From: Sneathia sanguinegens
GTDB lineage: Bacteria; Fusobacteriota; Fusobacteriia; Fusobacteriales; Leptotrichiaceae
DNA: 64,000 nt
NCBI RefSeq assembly: GCF_042033325.1
Contig: NZ_CP160095.1
Strand: one strand, 5' to 3'
The notes beneath the pieces are model-generated. The model saw only the letters and a program-made list of their open reading frames with translations, was not told the origin of the DNA and made no database searches. Position numbers and translations under genes: made by a program. Every line of letters starts with the position of its first letter. Position 1 is the stretch's first letter. Positions 33,118 to 42,931 of this stretch are shown piece by piece.

Positions 33118-35418
33118 ATGATAGAGTATGAATATTTTGATATTGATGAAAAGTTAGTTGTTGCACAGGAAGATGAAAAAATAATATATAATAAACAAGA
33201 ATTTTATGATTTTTTGGATAGATGTTTTTTAACAGATAAAATTATTCTTAAGGAAGAAAAAGAAGTAATATTTTTCTACAATATTTTATCTGATGAAGAA
33301 AAAAAAATATTTGGTATAAATGAATATTTTGATTGTATTGATATTGCATATAATTATTATGGTTTGATTTCAGACTTAGAAGCTCAAAAAATATCAAAAC
33401 AAGAAATTTTAGATATTTGCTATGATTGGCAAAAAAACTATATTGAGGCTATATTCTCTATAGATGAAAAAATGAAAAAATCTAAGTCATATTATCCAAG
33501 ATATTTAAAGTATTATAATAATATTCTTAATAAAAAATATTTGAAAACATTAAAAAAAATTAAGATTGTTAATGTTTTTTCTATTTCTAAGCAGGAAAAA
33601 GACTTATTGAATTCTTTGAATATACCAATAACTTTTTGCTTATATAGTAATAAAGCAGATTATGACGAAGAGAATAATATACTGAAAAATATAAGTTATA
33701 AAAAATTAAAAAATGTTCGTGCTAAAAGTTTTAAAGATAAAACAAGTTTTTTAATTTATTTTACTCAATATTTGAAAGACATTGAAAAAAATAAGGAAAA
33801 TGTGAAAATACTAGATATTTCTAAGGATAAGAAACAATATAAACAAATAAATGAACAAATTTTTAATTATAAAAAAAATACAAAATTTAATTCTTCAAAA
33901 ATTTTTAGTATATTAAGCTTATACTATGAAATTTTAAAAGAACCTAAATTAATTTATCCTATATATAAGGCTGTTCAAAATGAAAATTTTAAGAGTTTTT
34001 TTGAAATTAGTGAAGACGAAAAATTAGAAATAAGAAAAGGAATGGAAGTATCACTTAAATATATTAATACTCCCTTAGTTACAAGGCTATTAGAATATAA
34101 TTTGGAAGATATTTACACAAATTTGATAAAAAAATATAAAGATGAAGCAGCAATTTTTGTTGAAGCATTAAGTGAAGTACAAATTATAAAAGAATTTGAA
34201 AATTTTGATATACTAAGAGATGAGAGAGATGAACTTAAATTACTTATAAAATATTTGCAAGATAAACCTTTTACCATTAAAATACCAGAGGCAAAATATG
34301 AAATAAGTAATAATTTTTATGATGTAGAAAAAAAACATTTAATTATTTTAAATATACAGGAAGATTTATTAAAAAAAGAGAAAAATTTTATCTTATCTAC
34401 TATACAAAAGAAAAAACTTGGTTTAAAAATTAATTTGGATTATAAATATATAGAATATTATCCATATATTCGCTCTATTTATGAAGCGGATAAAACTGAC
34501 TTATTTTATATAAAAAATGTAGAAAATGATATTGATATTTTTTCAATATTTAAGGATTTTATATATAAAATGGAGTTAAAAGTTGAAAATATTGAATATA
34601 CACCTTTTGAGAAAATAAATTTTTTTGATAAGGCATTTAAACCTAAAAAGGTAAAAGAAAATGGGATATTTTTGACTAAAAGAGATGGTATAAAGCTAGA
34701 AAATGAATTTCAAAATATTAATATTAATGGATATAATTTTGCAGAATTTATGCTTTCAGATATAGAACTATATTTTAACCTTATTTTAAAAAGAAATCAT
34801 TATACTAATTTTAGTACTGATGAAAAATCTATTGGAGCCAATATAATTGGGAATATAGTACATAATATTTTTCAAAGAGCTATAGAACAAAATGAATTTA
34901 AAAATTTAGAAAAAATTAAAGATGAGGTTTTAGAAAATTATCGGTCATATATTTTAAAAGACTATTATAAAAGCTATAATATTTTACTTTTTACTGATAT
35001 TTTAGTAAATATAAAAAGATTTTTTGAAAAACAGAAATATGAATTAATAACATCTGAAGTTGAAATGAACTATAAATATAAAAATTTAAATATTAACTTA
35101 AGAGAAGATATTTTTGCTGATAATGAAATTATAGATATAAAAACAGGGGCTAAGAAGTTTAAAATATCTACTATACTGAAATATCAATTAATAGCTTATC
35201 GTCTATTTAGTGAATTAAAGGGTATAAAAATAAATAAAACATATTTTTATTATCCTTTTTCAAATGATTATGAAGAAGAAATTGAAAATCTAACAAAAGA
35301 AGAGTTAGACAATAGAATAAAAGAATTAATTTCTTGCAGATATATAAATCCTGATACAAATAAAAAAATAAATTATGATTTAAATAATATTTTGAGAGGT
35401 TCAGACTATGAATTGTGA
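33118..35418 (+). CDS. AddB-like protein with RecB-family nuclease domain, no Fe-S cysteines
   Basis: 766 residues; partner of the helicase-nuclease encoded next. The N-terminal two thirds have no helicase motifs, as expected for the inactive helicase half of AddB. The C-terminal PD-(D/E)XK nuclease shows GNIVHNIFQRA near 578 and the catalytic set REDIFAD...EIIDIKTG at 661-676, then QL..Y. AddB normally has about 1150 residues and four cysteines holding an iron-sulfur cluster around the nuclease. Here the protein is much shorter and those cysteines are absent. It overlaps the next gene by 11 bases. Confidence 0.75.
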   Translation: MIEYEYFDIDEKLVVAQEDEKIIYNKQEFYDFLDRCFLTDKIILKEEKEVIFFYNILSDEEKKIFGINEYFDCIDIAYNYYGLISDLEAQKISKQEILDICYDWQKNYIEAIFSIDEKMKKSKSYYPRYLKYYNNILNKKYLKTLKKIKIVNVFSISKQEKDLLNSLNIPITFCLYSNKADYDEENNILKNISYKKLKNVRAKSFKDKTSFLIYFTQYLKDIEKNKENVKILDISKDKKQYKQINEQIFNYKKNTKFNSSKIFSILSLYYEILKEPKLIYPIYKAVQNENFKSFFEISEDEKLEIRKGMEVSLKYINTPLVTRLLEYNLEDIYTNLIKKYKDEAAIFVEALSEVQIIKEFENFDILRDERDELKLLIKYLQDKPFTIKIPEAKYEISNNFYDVEKKHLIILNIQEDLLKKEKNFILSTIQKKKLGLKINLDYKYIEYYPYIRSIYEADKTDLFYIKNVENDIDIFSIFKDFIYKMELKVENIEYTPFEKINFFDKAFKPKKVKENGIFLTKRDGIKLENEFQNININGYNFAEFMLSDIELYFNLILKRNHYTNFSTDEKSIGANIIGNIVHNIFQRAIEQNEFKNLEKIKDEVLENYRSYILKDYYKSYNILLFTDILVNIKRFFEKQKYELITSEVEMNYKYKNLNINLREDIFADNEIIDIKTGAKKFKISTILKYQLIAYRLFSELKGIKINKTYFYYPFSNDYEEEIENLTKEELDNRIKELISCRYINPDTNKKINYDLNNILRGSDYEL

Positions 35419-38092
35419 AATAATAAGTGCTAGTGCTGGGACTGGTAAAACTTATACAATGGCAATAAAATATTTGAGTGCATTAAATAATGGAGTTAAT
35501 TTTGAAAATATACTTGTAATAACATTTACCAAAAAAGCTACTTCTGAAATAAAGGAAAGAATAATTGTTTTTTTAGAAAAAATATTAGAAAAAAAAGAGG
35601 GATATATTGATATAATTTCTAGTATGAAAGTAGATGTTAATGAAGAAAATTTAAGATTAGCCTATGAAGATATGATAAAAAATTCTGAAAATATTAAGAT
35701 TTTTACTATTGATAGCTTTATAAATAAAATTTTTATGAAAGCATTAGCACCAAGAAAGAATATATATAATTATGAAATAATAGAAAATAATACAGATAAA
35801 TATATAAATAAAGTTATCTTAGAACTTTTATCTGATAAAAAATATTTTAAAATTTTTAAAGATTTTTATGATTTAAATTCTTCATCAAAAGAAATTGATA
35901 AATATAATAGTATAATTTCAAATATTTTAAATGATAGGGCTAGTGTATATAGATATTTAGATAATTTTGAAAATTTAAAAAAAGAAAAAACAAGAAATTT
36001 CAGCGATATAAAAAATGAAATTTGCGAAGCCCTAAAAGATAAAAAAAGTTTAACAAAAATGGGTAGTAGCTTTATTAAAGCAAATAAAATTACAGATCTT
36101 GAAGACTTTGCAAAGGTGATTAAATTAGTTAAGAGTAAGGATGAAATTAATGAATATTTTTTATCAATCAAAGAAGAGCTTGCAAATATTTATGTTAATG
36201 AAGTGATAATTCCATATAATATTGCATATAAAAAATTAGCTAAAATTTGTTATGAAATAGATGAAAAATTAAAATTTAAGGATAATAAATTTACTTATAG
36301 TGATATTAATTTTTATACAAATAAATATGAAATTGATCCTAGTGAAGTATTTCCGAATATTGATATAATAATGATAGATGAATTTCAAGACACAGATAGA
36401 ATACAATTTAATATAATTTTAAAATTAATAAAAAAATGCAAAAAATTATTTATAGTAGGTGATGATAAGCAAGCAATTTATGGATTTAGAGGGGGAGATG
36501 TAAGTTTATTTAGAAATATTGAAAAAATATTAAAAGAAGCAATACCTGATATTTCTATAAAAAAATTAGAACTTAATACTTGTTATAGAAGTAAAAAAAA
36601 TATTATAAATTATATAAATCAACTTTTTTCAAATTTAAATGATTTTAAATATAATAATGTAAATTGTATAAAAGATGGTGGTTATGTAAAGGCTATTTCT
36701 TATGAAAAGGATAATAATTTTGTAATTAATAGTATTGTTGAAAATAATTTAACTAAGAGTACAGCTATATTAGCAAGAAAAAATGATGTATTAGATAAAT
36801 ATAAAAAAGAATTAGAAATTAATAATATAAAATTTAAATCAATACAAAGTTTAAAGTTAGCAAATGATGTTAAAATAAAGGCTTTATTAAAATTAATTGA
36901 CTATTTGATTAATGAAAATATGTATAGCTTATTAGAATTTTTGCGTTCTGATCTTGCTACATATACTTTAGAACAAATTAGTGCCGTTATTAAAGGTGAA
37001 AAAATAGATGAAATTTTAAAATTAAAAAAATGTAAGGGCAATTTTAAGAAAACATATTTAAAATTATTTGGTTATGGTATAAATGCAACAAATGACGATA
37101 AGTTAAATATAAATAAATTTCTAGATTTAGTAGATATGTACTACAATTTACAAGATTTTGTTGACTATTTTAATGAAAAAGCAAAAAATATATTAAAAGA
37201 AAATGCTAGTATAGAAAATTGCGTTAGTTTATTAACAATACATAAGTCAAAAGGTTTAGAATATGATACTATTTATCTTCCTTTACAAATAAAAAATGAA
37301 CCTTTTGCAAAATATGTCAAGGTAGAATTGGAAGATGATATAATTTTATTGAAGAAAAAGTCTTATTTATCTTTGAGTAAATTTAAAAAATATATTGATA
37401 TATTTATGGAAAAAGAAAAATTAGAAAATTTAAATCTTCTATATGTAGCTTTAACTAGAGCAAAAAATAATTTGTTCATTATTTTTGAAAGCGAAAAAAT
37501 GGATCAAATACTTTCTGAATTTGAAAATGGCGAAATTATTAATAATATTGAAAAAAAAGAAGAGGAAGAAGAGTTAGTTACTGAATTTACTAATGAAGAA
37601 TACTTTAGTATCTGTGATGAAGAAATAGAAATTGAAAATTTTGATGAAACAAGTTTAGAAAAAGAATTAAGTAGAAAAAAAGGTTTAGCATTACATTATT
37701 TTATGGAAAATATTAAAACTGCTGATGATATTGAATATGCCTATTCGATGTTTTTAAGAAAATATGCAAATTTAGTTGGTCCAAAAATTTCAAATAATAT
37801 CTATAATTCTTGTGTAAAATATATAAAAAATAATCCACAAATTTTTTCATCTAAATTTGTTGTTAAACAAGAATATGAAATTATAGATGAAAAAACACAA
37901 AAAAAATATAGAATAGATAGAATGAATATAGATATTGAAGGTAAGAAAATTATTATTTATGACTATAAAACAAAGCATGATGCAAAAACAGATGAAAAAT
38001 ACATAAAGCAAATTGAAAATTATGTAAGAATTGTAAAAGAGTTACCAGAATTTGAAAATTATGAAATTTCATATGAAATATTACCAATTTAA
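35408..38092 (+). CDS. AddA-like UvrD-family helicase-nuclease
   Basis: 894 residues; DNA-end processing for recombination with the AddB-like partner. Walker A SAGTGKT at 9-15, ITFTKKATSEIKERI, DEFQDTDRIQ near 323, GDDKQAIYGFRGGD near 350, Walker-like YVALTRAKNN near 679. The C-terminal nuclease RIDRMNIDIEGKKIIIYDYK falls near 836-856. Shorter than Bacillus AddA (about 1230) but with all helicase motifs. Lysine-rich, AT-driven composition. Confidence 0.85.
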   Translation: MNCEIISASAGTGKTYTMAIKYLSALNNGVNFENILVITFTKKATSEIKERIIVFLEKILEKKEGYIDIISSMKVDVNEENLRLAYEDMIKNSENIKIFTIDSFINKIFMKALAPRKNIYNYEIIENNTDKYINKVILELLSDKKYFKIFKDFYDLNSSSKEIDKYNSIISNILNDRASVYRYLDNFENLKKEKTRNFSDIKNEICEALKDKKSLTKMGSSFIKANKITDLEDFAKVIKLVKSKDEINEYFLSIKEELANIYVNEVIIPYNIAYKKLAKICYEIDEKLKFKDNKFTYSDINFYTNKYEIDPSEVFPNIDIIMIDEFQDTDRIQFNIILKLIKKCKKLFIVGDDKQAIYGFRGGDVSLFRNIEKILKEAIPDISIKKLELNTCYRSKKNIINYINQLFSNLNDFKYNNVNCIKDGGYVKAISYEKDNNFVINSIVENNLTKSTAILARKNDVLDKYKKELEINNIKFKSIQSLKLANDVKIKALLKLIDYLINENMYSLLEFLRSDLATYTLEQISAVIKGEKIDEILKLKKCKGNFKKTYLKLFGYGINATNDDKLNINKFLDLVDMYYNLQDFVDYFNEKAKNILKENASIENCVSLLTIHKSKGLEYDTIYLPLQIKNEPFAKYVKVELEDDIILLKKKSYLSLSKFKKYIDIFMEKEKLENLNLLYVALTRAKNNLFIIFESEKMDQILSEFENGEIINNIEKKEEEEELVTEFTNEEYFSICDEEIEIENFDETSLEKELSRKKGLALHYFMENIKTADDIEYAYSMFLRKYANLVGPKISNNIYNSCVKYIKNNPQIFSSKFVVKQEYEIIDEKTQKKYRIDRMNIDIEGKKIIIYDYKTKHDAKTDEKYIKQIENYVRIVKELPEFENYEISYEILPI

Positions 38093-38104
38093 AAAATAAA
38101 CTTT

Positions 38105-38127
38105 AGCACCATAAAGGTGCTTTTTTT
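38105..38127 (+). terminator. Terminator after the addA-like gene
   Basis: AGCACC, loop ATAAA, GGTGCT, T7. It closes the long rightward run that starts near 15576. Confidence 0.85.
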
Positions 38128-38183
38128 GTATATGTAAGAATATATTTTTAAAAGACAACATAGACAAAAAACAAATTTAACTA

Positions 38184-38222
38184 TTGACTTTAATAGTTTT
38201 TGAGATACACTTTATAGTGTAT
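38184..38222 (+). promoter_or_regulatory. Promoter and palindromic operator of the uronate operon
   Basis: TTGACT (38184-38189), a 16-base spacer and TACACT (38206-38211). The -10 lies inside the palindrome ATACACT-TTAT-AGTGTAT (38205-38222), so a dimeric repressor bound there would block transcription. A GntR-type uronate regulator (ExuR/UxuR-like) is a reasonable guess. No such gene is in the window. Confidence 0.6.
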
Positions 38223-38255
38223 GACAACGAAGACAAAACGAAAGGGGAGGTTGCA

Positions 38256-39644
38256 ATGAAATTAGAAATGAAAAATTTCATGTTACAAAATGAAACAGCA
38301 AAAAAATTATATTTCTCATATGCAAAGGATATGAAAATATATGATTATCATTGCCATTTAACAGCTGAAGATATATTTAAAAATAAGGAATTTGAAAATA
38401 TAGCAAAACTTTGGTTGGAAGGTGACCATTATAAATGGCGTGCAATGAGAGCAAGTGGTATTGATGAAAAGTATATAACTGGAGATTCAACAGATTATGA
38501 AAAATTCTATAATTGGGCAAAAACATTGGATAATTGTATAACAAATCCTTTGTATCATTGGAATGCTTTGGAATTAAAAAAATATTTTGATATAGATGAA
38601 ATTTTAAGTAGTAAAAATGCAGAAGCTATTTGGAATAAAGTCAATAGTAAAAAATATAGACCACAAGATTTGATAAATATGTCAAATGTTGACACAATTT
38701 GTACTACAGACAGTCCATTAGCTGATCTATATTATCATAAAGAATTGAAAAAAACTAATTTTAAAACTAAGGTAGTTCCAGGATTTAGACCAGATGAAGC
38801 TTTATCTATAGGTACAGAAAAATTCTATAACTTTATAAAAGAAATAAAAAACATAGTTGGTTTTGAAATTAAATCATATAGTGATTTAATAAAAGCTTTA
38901 AGAGAAAGAATAAAATATTTTGATGAAAATGGTGGATATATTTGTGATCATGGTTTAACATATATGCCATTTGAAAAAGCTAGTCTTTCTGAAATAGAAA
39001 ATATATTTAAAAAAGCACTTAATAAAGAAGAATTAAGTGAAGTAGAAGTAAATAAATATTTAACAAAATTATTAGTTGATTTGGCAAAAGAATATAAGAA
39101 ATATTCATGGACTATGCAAATACATTTCGGAGCAATAAGAGATACAAATAAGAAGTATTTCAAGGAATTAGGGCATGATGCAGGCTTTGATTTTATCGCA
39201 GACGATACAAAAGTTGCTGAAAAATTAAATGGACTTTTGAATATGATGGTTGAAAATGATAGTTTACCAAAAATGATAATATATAATTTGAATCCTGTGT
39301 ACAATGATTTAGTTGCAACAACAGTAGCTAATTTCCAAATTAATAATGGAAAAATGCAATTTGGTGCTGCATGGTGGTTCAATGATACTAAATGTGGAAT
39401 GTTAAAACAAATGAAAACACTTTCAAATCAAGGTTTATTATCAAAATTTGTAGGTATGTTAACTGATTCAAGAAGTTTTCTATCATATATAAGACATGAT
39501 TATTTCAGAAGAATTTTATGTAATTTCATAGGTACTTTAGTTGAAAATAATGAAATTCCAAATGACGAAGAAATGTTAAAAGAATTAATTCAAAATATTT
39601 GTTTCAATAATGCAAAAGAATACTTTAAGAAGGAGTCAAAATGA
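38256..39644 (+). CDS. uxaC: Glucuronate isomerase
   Basis: 462 residues; first step of glucuronate/galacturonate breakdown (to fructuronate/tagaturonate). Metal-binding HCH in YDYHCHLTAEDIF near 26-30, WKWRAMRASG-like KWRAMRASGI near 60, FGAAWWFNDTKCGM near 372 and TDSRSFLSYIRHDYFRRIL near 408. ATG 38256 follows GGGGAGG. First gene of the operon; overlaps uxuA by four bases. Confidence 0.96.
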   Translation: MKLEMKNFMLQNETAKKLYFSYAKDMKIYDYHCHLTAEDIFKNKEFENIAKLWLEGDHYKWRAMRASGIDEKYITGDSTDYEKFYNWAKTLDNCITNPLYHWNALELKKYFDIDEILSSKNAEAIWNKVNSKKYRPQDLINMSNVDTICTTDSPLADLYYHKELKKTNFKTKVVPGFRPDEALSIGTEKFYNFIKEIKNIVGFEIKSYSDLIKALRERIKYFDENGGYICDHGLTYMPFEKASLSEIENIFKKALNKEELSEVEVNKYLTKLLVDLAKEYKKYSWTMQIHFGAIRDTNKKYFKELGHDAGFDFIADDTKVAEKLNGLLNMMVENDSLPKMIIYNLNPVYNDLVATTVANFQINNGKMQFGAAWWFNDTKCGMLKQMKTLSNQGLLSKFVGMLTDSRSFLSYIRHDYFRRILCNFIGTLVENNEIPNDEEMLKELIQNICFNNAKEYFKKESK

Positions 39645-40693
39645 AAATAGGTTTTAGATGGTACGGAACTGAAGATACAATACCAGTTGAATACATTAGA
39701 CATATTCCTAATGTTAATACAGTTGTTACAGCTGTATATAGTGTTAAGGTTGGTGAAGTGTGGCCTATGGAAGATATATTACATCTTAAAGAAGAAGCTA
39801 ATAAAGTAGGCTTAGAATTTAAGGTAGTAGAAAGTATTCCAGTTCATGAAGATATTAAGTTAGGTAAGAGAGATTATTTAAGATATATTGAAAATTATAA
39901 AGAAAATATAAGAAGATGTGCCAAAGCAGGTGTAAAGGTTATTTGCTATAACTTCATGCCTGTATTCGATTGGACAAGAAGTGAATTAGACCATGTCAGA
40001 GAAGATGGTTCAACTTGTTTGGTATTCTATAAGGATCAAATAAAGAAATTAGATCCTACGAAATTAGCATTACCAGGTTGGGATTTATCATATTCAGTTG
40101 AAGAAATGGCAAAATTAATAGAAGAATATAAGGAATTAGGTGAAGAAGGACTTTGGAAAAATCTTGAATATTTCTTAAAGGAAATAATACCAGTAGCTAT
40201 AGAAAATGATGTTTATATGGCTATACATCCTGATGATCCTCCTTATTCTATTTTTGGTATTCCAAGAATAATAACAAATAGAGATAATCTTAGAAGATTC
40301 CTTGATATATACAATGATAAACATCATGGTTTGACAATGTGTGCAGGTTCACTTGGTTGTGATCCAAGAAATGATTATATTTCAATGGTAAGAGAATTTG
40401 GTCCTGAAGGAAGAATACATTTTGCTCACTTGAGAAATATTAAAATATTAGAAGATGGTAGTTTTGAAGAATTTGGACATCTTAGTAAAGAAGGAAGTTT
40501 GGATTTTGCAGATATAGTAAAGGAATATCATAAATTTGGGTATAAAGGATATTTCAGACCTGACCATGGCAGAATGATATGGGGAGAAAAAGGGAAACCA
40601 GGCTATGGACTATATGACAGAGCTTTAGGAGTTGCATATATAAATGGTTTATGGGAAATGTGTGAAAAAATATATGGAAAGGTAGATGAATAA
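39641..40693 (+). CDS. uxuA: Mannonate dehydratase
   Basis: 350 residues; D-mannonate to 2-keto-3-deoxygluconate. MKIGFRWYGTEDTIPVEYIR at the start, CYNFMPVFDWTR near 105, MAIHPDDPPYSIFGIPRI near 195 with metal-binding His, CAGSLGCDPRND near 235, FRPDHGRMIWGE near 305. Coupled to uxaC and to the next gene. Confidence 0.97.
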   Translation: MKIGFRWYGTEDTIPVEYIRHIPNVNTVVTAVYSVKVGEVWPMEDILHLKEEANKVGLEFKVVESIPVHEDIKLGKRDYLRYIENYKENIRRCAKAGVKVICYNFMPVFDWTRSELDHVREDGSTCLVFYKDQIKKLDPTKLALPGWDLSYSVEEMAKLIEEYKELGEEGLWKNLEYFLKEIIPVAIENDVYMAIHPDDPPYSIFGIPRIITNRDNLRRFLDIYNDKHHGLTMCAGSLGCDPRNDYISMVREFGPEGRIHFAHLRNIKILEDGSFEEFGHLSKEGSLDFADIVKEYHKFGYKGYFRPDHGRMIWGEKGKPGYGLYDRALGVAYINGLWEMCEKIYGKVDE

Positions 40694-41502
40694 TGAAAGA
40701 CAAGGTAGTAGTAATTACAGGTGCAGCAGGTGTAATTTGTTCAATAATAACAAAGTTTTTTGCCAAAAAAGGAGCAAAAGTTGCAATGCTAGATCTTAAT
40801 TATGAAAAAGGTTTAGAATTAGAAAAAAAATTTACTAATGAAGGTCTAAAGGTTAAAGCATATAAATGCGATGTTTTAGATAAGAAAAATGTTGAAGAAG
40901 TTTATGAAAATATAAAAAGGGATTTAGGAGCAGTTGATATTTTAATTAATGGTGCAGGAGGAAATTCACCCCGTGCTACGGCTGATCAAGAAATATATGA
41001 TATAAAGGCAAAAGGAACAAGCTTTTTTGATATAGATCCAAAAGGTATAGAATTTGTATTTGATTTAAATATTTTAGGTACAATAATACCTACACAAGTA
41101 ATAGCGAAAGATATGAAAAAAGGTTGTAGCATAGTTAATATTTCAAGTATGAATGCATATACACCATTAACAAAAATCGTAGCTTATTCAGGAGCAAAAG
41201 CAAGTGTTAATAATTTTACACAATGGTTAGCAGTACACTTGGCAAAAATTGGTGTAAGATGTAATGCAATAGCACCAGGTTTTTTAGTAACTAATCAAAA
41301 TAAGGCTTTATTATTTAATGAAGATGGTAGTCCAACAGCAAGAACAGGTAAAATATTAAGAAATACACCTATGGACAGATTTGGTGAACCTGAAGAAATG
41401 CTAGGAGCTATAGAATTTTTAGTTGATAATGAAAAAGCAAGTTTTGTAACAGGTATAATAATACCTATTGATGGTGGATTTAGTGCATATTCGGGGGTTT
41501 AA
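40693..41502 (+). CDS. SDR-family fructuronate reductase (D-mannonate oxidoreductase)
   Basis: 269 residues; by context it reduces fructuronate to mannonate, the step between uxaC and uxuA. Rossmann start VVITGAAGVIC (the last Gly of the usual TGxxxGxG is Cys), NGAGG near 92, catalytic Ser in NISSMNAYT and YSGAKAS near 165, and a final PIDGGFSAYSGV. It is unrelated to the long-chain UxuB of E. coli; it belongs to the short-chain type found in Thermotoga and Bacillus YjmF. Confidence 0.9.
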   Translation: MKDKVVVITGAAGVICSIITKFFAKKGAKVAMLDLNYEKGLELEKKFTNEGLKVKAYKCDVLDKKNVEEVYENIKRDLGAVDILINGAGGNSPRATADQEIYDIKAKGTSFFDIDPKGIEFVFDLNILGTIIPTQVIAKDMKKGCSIVNISSMNAYTPLTKIVAYSGAKASVNNFTQWLAVHLAKIGVRCNAIAPGFLVTNQNKALLFNEDGSPTARTGKILRNTPMDRFGEPEEMLGAIEFLVDNEKASFVTGIIIPIDGGFSAYSGV

Positions 41503-41506
41503 TGTT

Positions 41507-42931
41507 GTGAAAGTAAATAGAAAATTTGGTTTAATAGATAAATTAGCATATATGTCAGGGGATCTTGCAAATGATTTGTCATTTATGTTTGTAATGATGT
41601 ACCTTATGGTATTTTATACAAAGGTACTTGGGGTATCAGGTGCAGTTGTAGGTATATTATTCTTGATTGCAAGAGTAGTTGATGCATTTACAGATATAGG
41701 TATGGGAAGAATAGTTGATGTTATTTCTCCTAAAAAAGAAGGTAAATTTAGATTTTGGATTAAATATGTAGCACCTTTTGTATGTCTTGCAGCATTTTTA
41801 CTTTTTGTGTATGTTGTAAAAGACTTTTCAATGCCAGTAAAAATTGCATACATATTTGTAACTTATATACTATGGGGAAGTATTTGCTATACAGCAATTA
41901 ATATTCCATATGGTTCAATGGCTTCTGTTATTTCAACTGATACAGTTGATAGAGCATCATTGTCAATATATAGAACAGTAGGGTCTCAAATTGCAACATT
42001 ATTAATTGCATATGCAGTTCCTAAAGTTATATTTGTTGAAAAAATTATTAATGGTAAGGCAGAAAATATTATTTCACCTCAAAAATTCACAATGATAGCT
42101 GCAGTATTTGCAATTTTAGCCTTCATATTTTATATGCTTTGCTATAAATTCTCTATAGAAAGAGTTGAAATTTCAGTTTCTGAAGCTAAAAATAGTGAAA
42201 AGAAGAGTATAATAACTGAAATAAAGAAAATAGCTAGGGGCTTAAAAATTAATAAATCATTACAAGTGTTTTTAATTTTCTCAATTATTTATCTATTAAC
42301 TACTATGTTGGGAAATGCATTATCTGCTTATTTATACATTGACTATTTCAAGAGTAAAGAAGTTTTAGCATACTCTGGAATGGTAGGTGCAATATTAACA
42401 TTTATAATATCTCCAATTGCAGGTATAATAGTTCAAAAAATAGGTAAAAAGAATTCAGGAGCTATAGGTTTATTAATTTCAGGGATAATATATTTAATAC
42501 TATATGTAGTTAAATTAACCAATGTTTGGACATTCTTTATATGCTTTGTTCTTTGCACAATTGGAATTTCATACTTTAATATTATTGTTTGGGCATTTAT
42601 AACTGATATAATTGATGACCAAGAAGTTAGAACAGGTTGTAGAGAAGATGGGACAGTATATGCAGTTTATTCATTCTCAAGAAAATTAGGACATGCTCTA
42701 GCAGGTGGTATGACAGGATTTGCATTAAGTTATATAGGATATAATTCAGGTGCAATATTACAAACTGCTTCTGTTGAAAGAGGTATATATTCTGTATTTA
42801 CTTTAGTAGGTGGTTTAGGTTGTGTAATATGTGGATTAATCTTATTCTTTATATACCCATTAGGTGTTAAACAAGTCAAAGAAAATACAAGAATATTGGA
42901 AAGTCGTAGAGAGGAAAAAAGTGCAAAATAG
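41507..42931 (+). CDS. GPH-family sugar (uronide) transporter
   Basis: 474 residues from GTG 41507. Twelve hydrophobic segments; the GPH pattern is clear (FGLIDKLAYMSGDLANDLSF at the start, LFLIARVVDAFTDIGMGR near 60, ITDIIDDQEVRTGCREDGT near 370). It is a cation-coupled importer, most likely for glucuronate/galacturonate or glucuronides, judged from its place in the uronate operon. The upstream ATG at 41468 lies inside the previous gene and lacks a ribosome site. Confidence 0.9.
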   Translation: MKVNRKFGLIDKLAYMSGDLANDLSFMFVMMYLMVFYTKVLGVSGAVVGILFLIARVVDAFTDIGMGRIVDVISPKKEGKFRFWIKYVAPFVCLAAFLLFVYVVKDFSMPVKIAYIFVTYILWGSICYTAINIPYGSMASVISTDTVDRASLSIYRTVGSQIATLLIAYAVPKVIFVEKIINGKAENIISPQKFTMIAAVFAILAFIFYMLCYKFSIERVEISVSEAKNSEKKSIITEIKKIARGLKINKSLQVFLIFSIIYLLTTMLGNALSAYLYIDYFKSKEVLAYSGMVGAILTFIISPIAGIIVQKIGKKNSGAIGLLISGIIYLILYVVKLTNVWTFFICFVLCTIGISYFNIIVWAFITDIIDDQEVRTGCREDGTVYAVYSFSRKLGHALAGGMTGFALSYIGYNSGAILQTASVERGIYSVFTLVGGLGCVICGLILFFIYPLGVKQVKENTRILESRREEKSAK

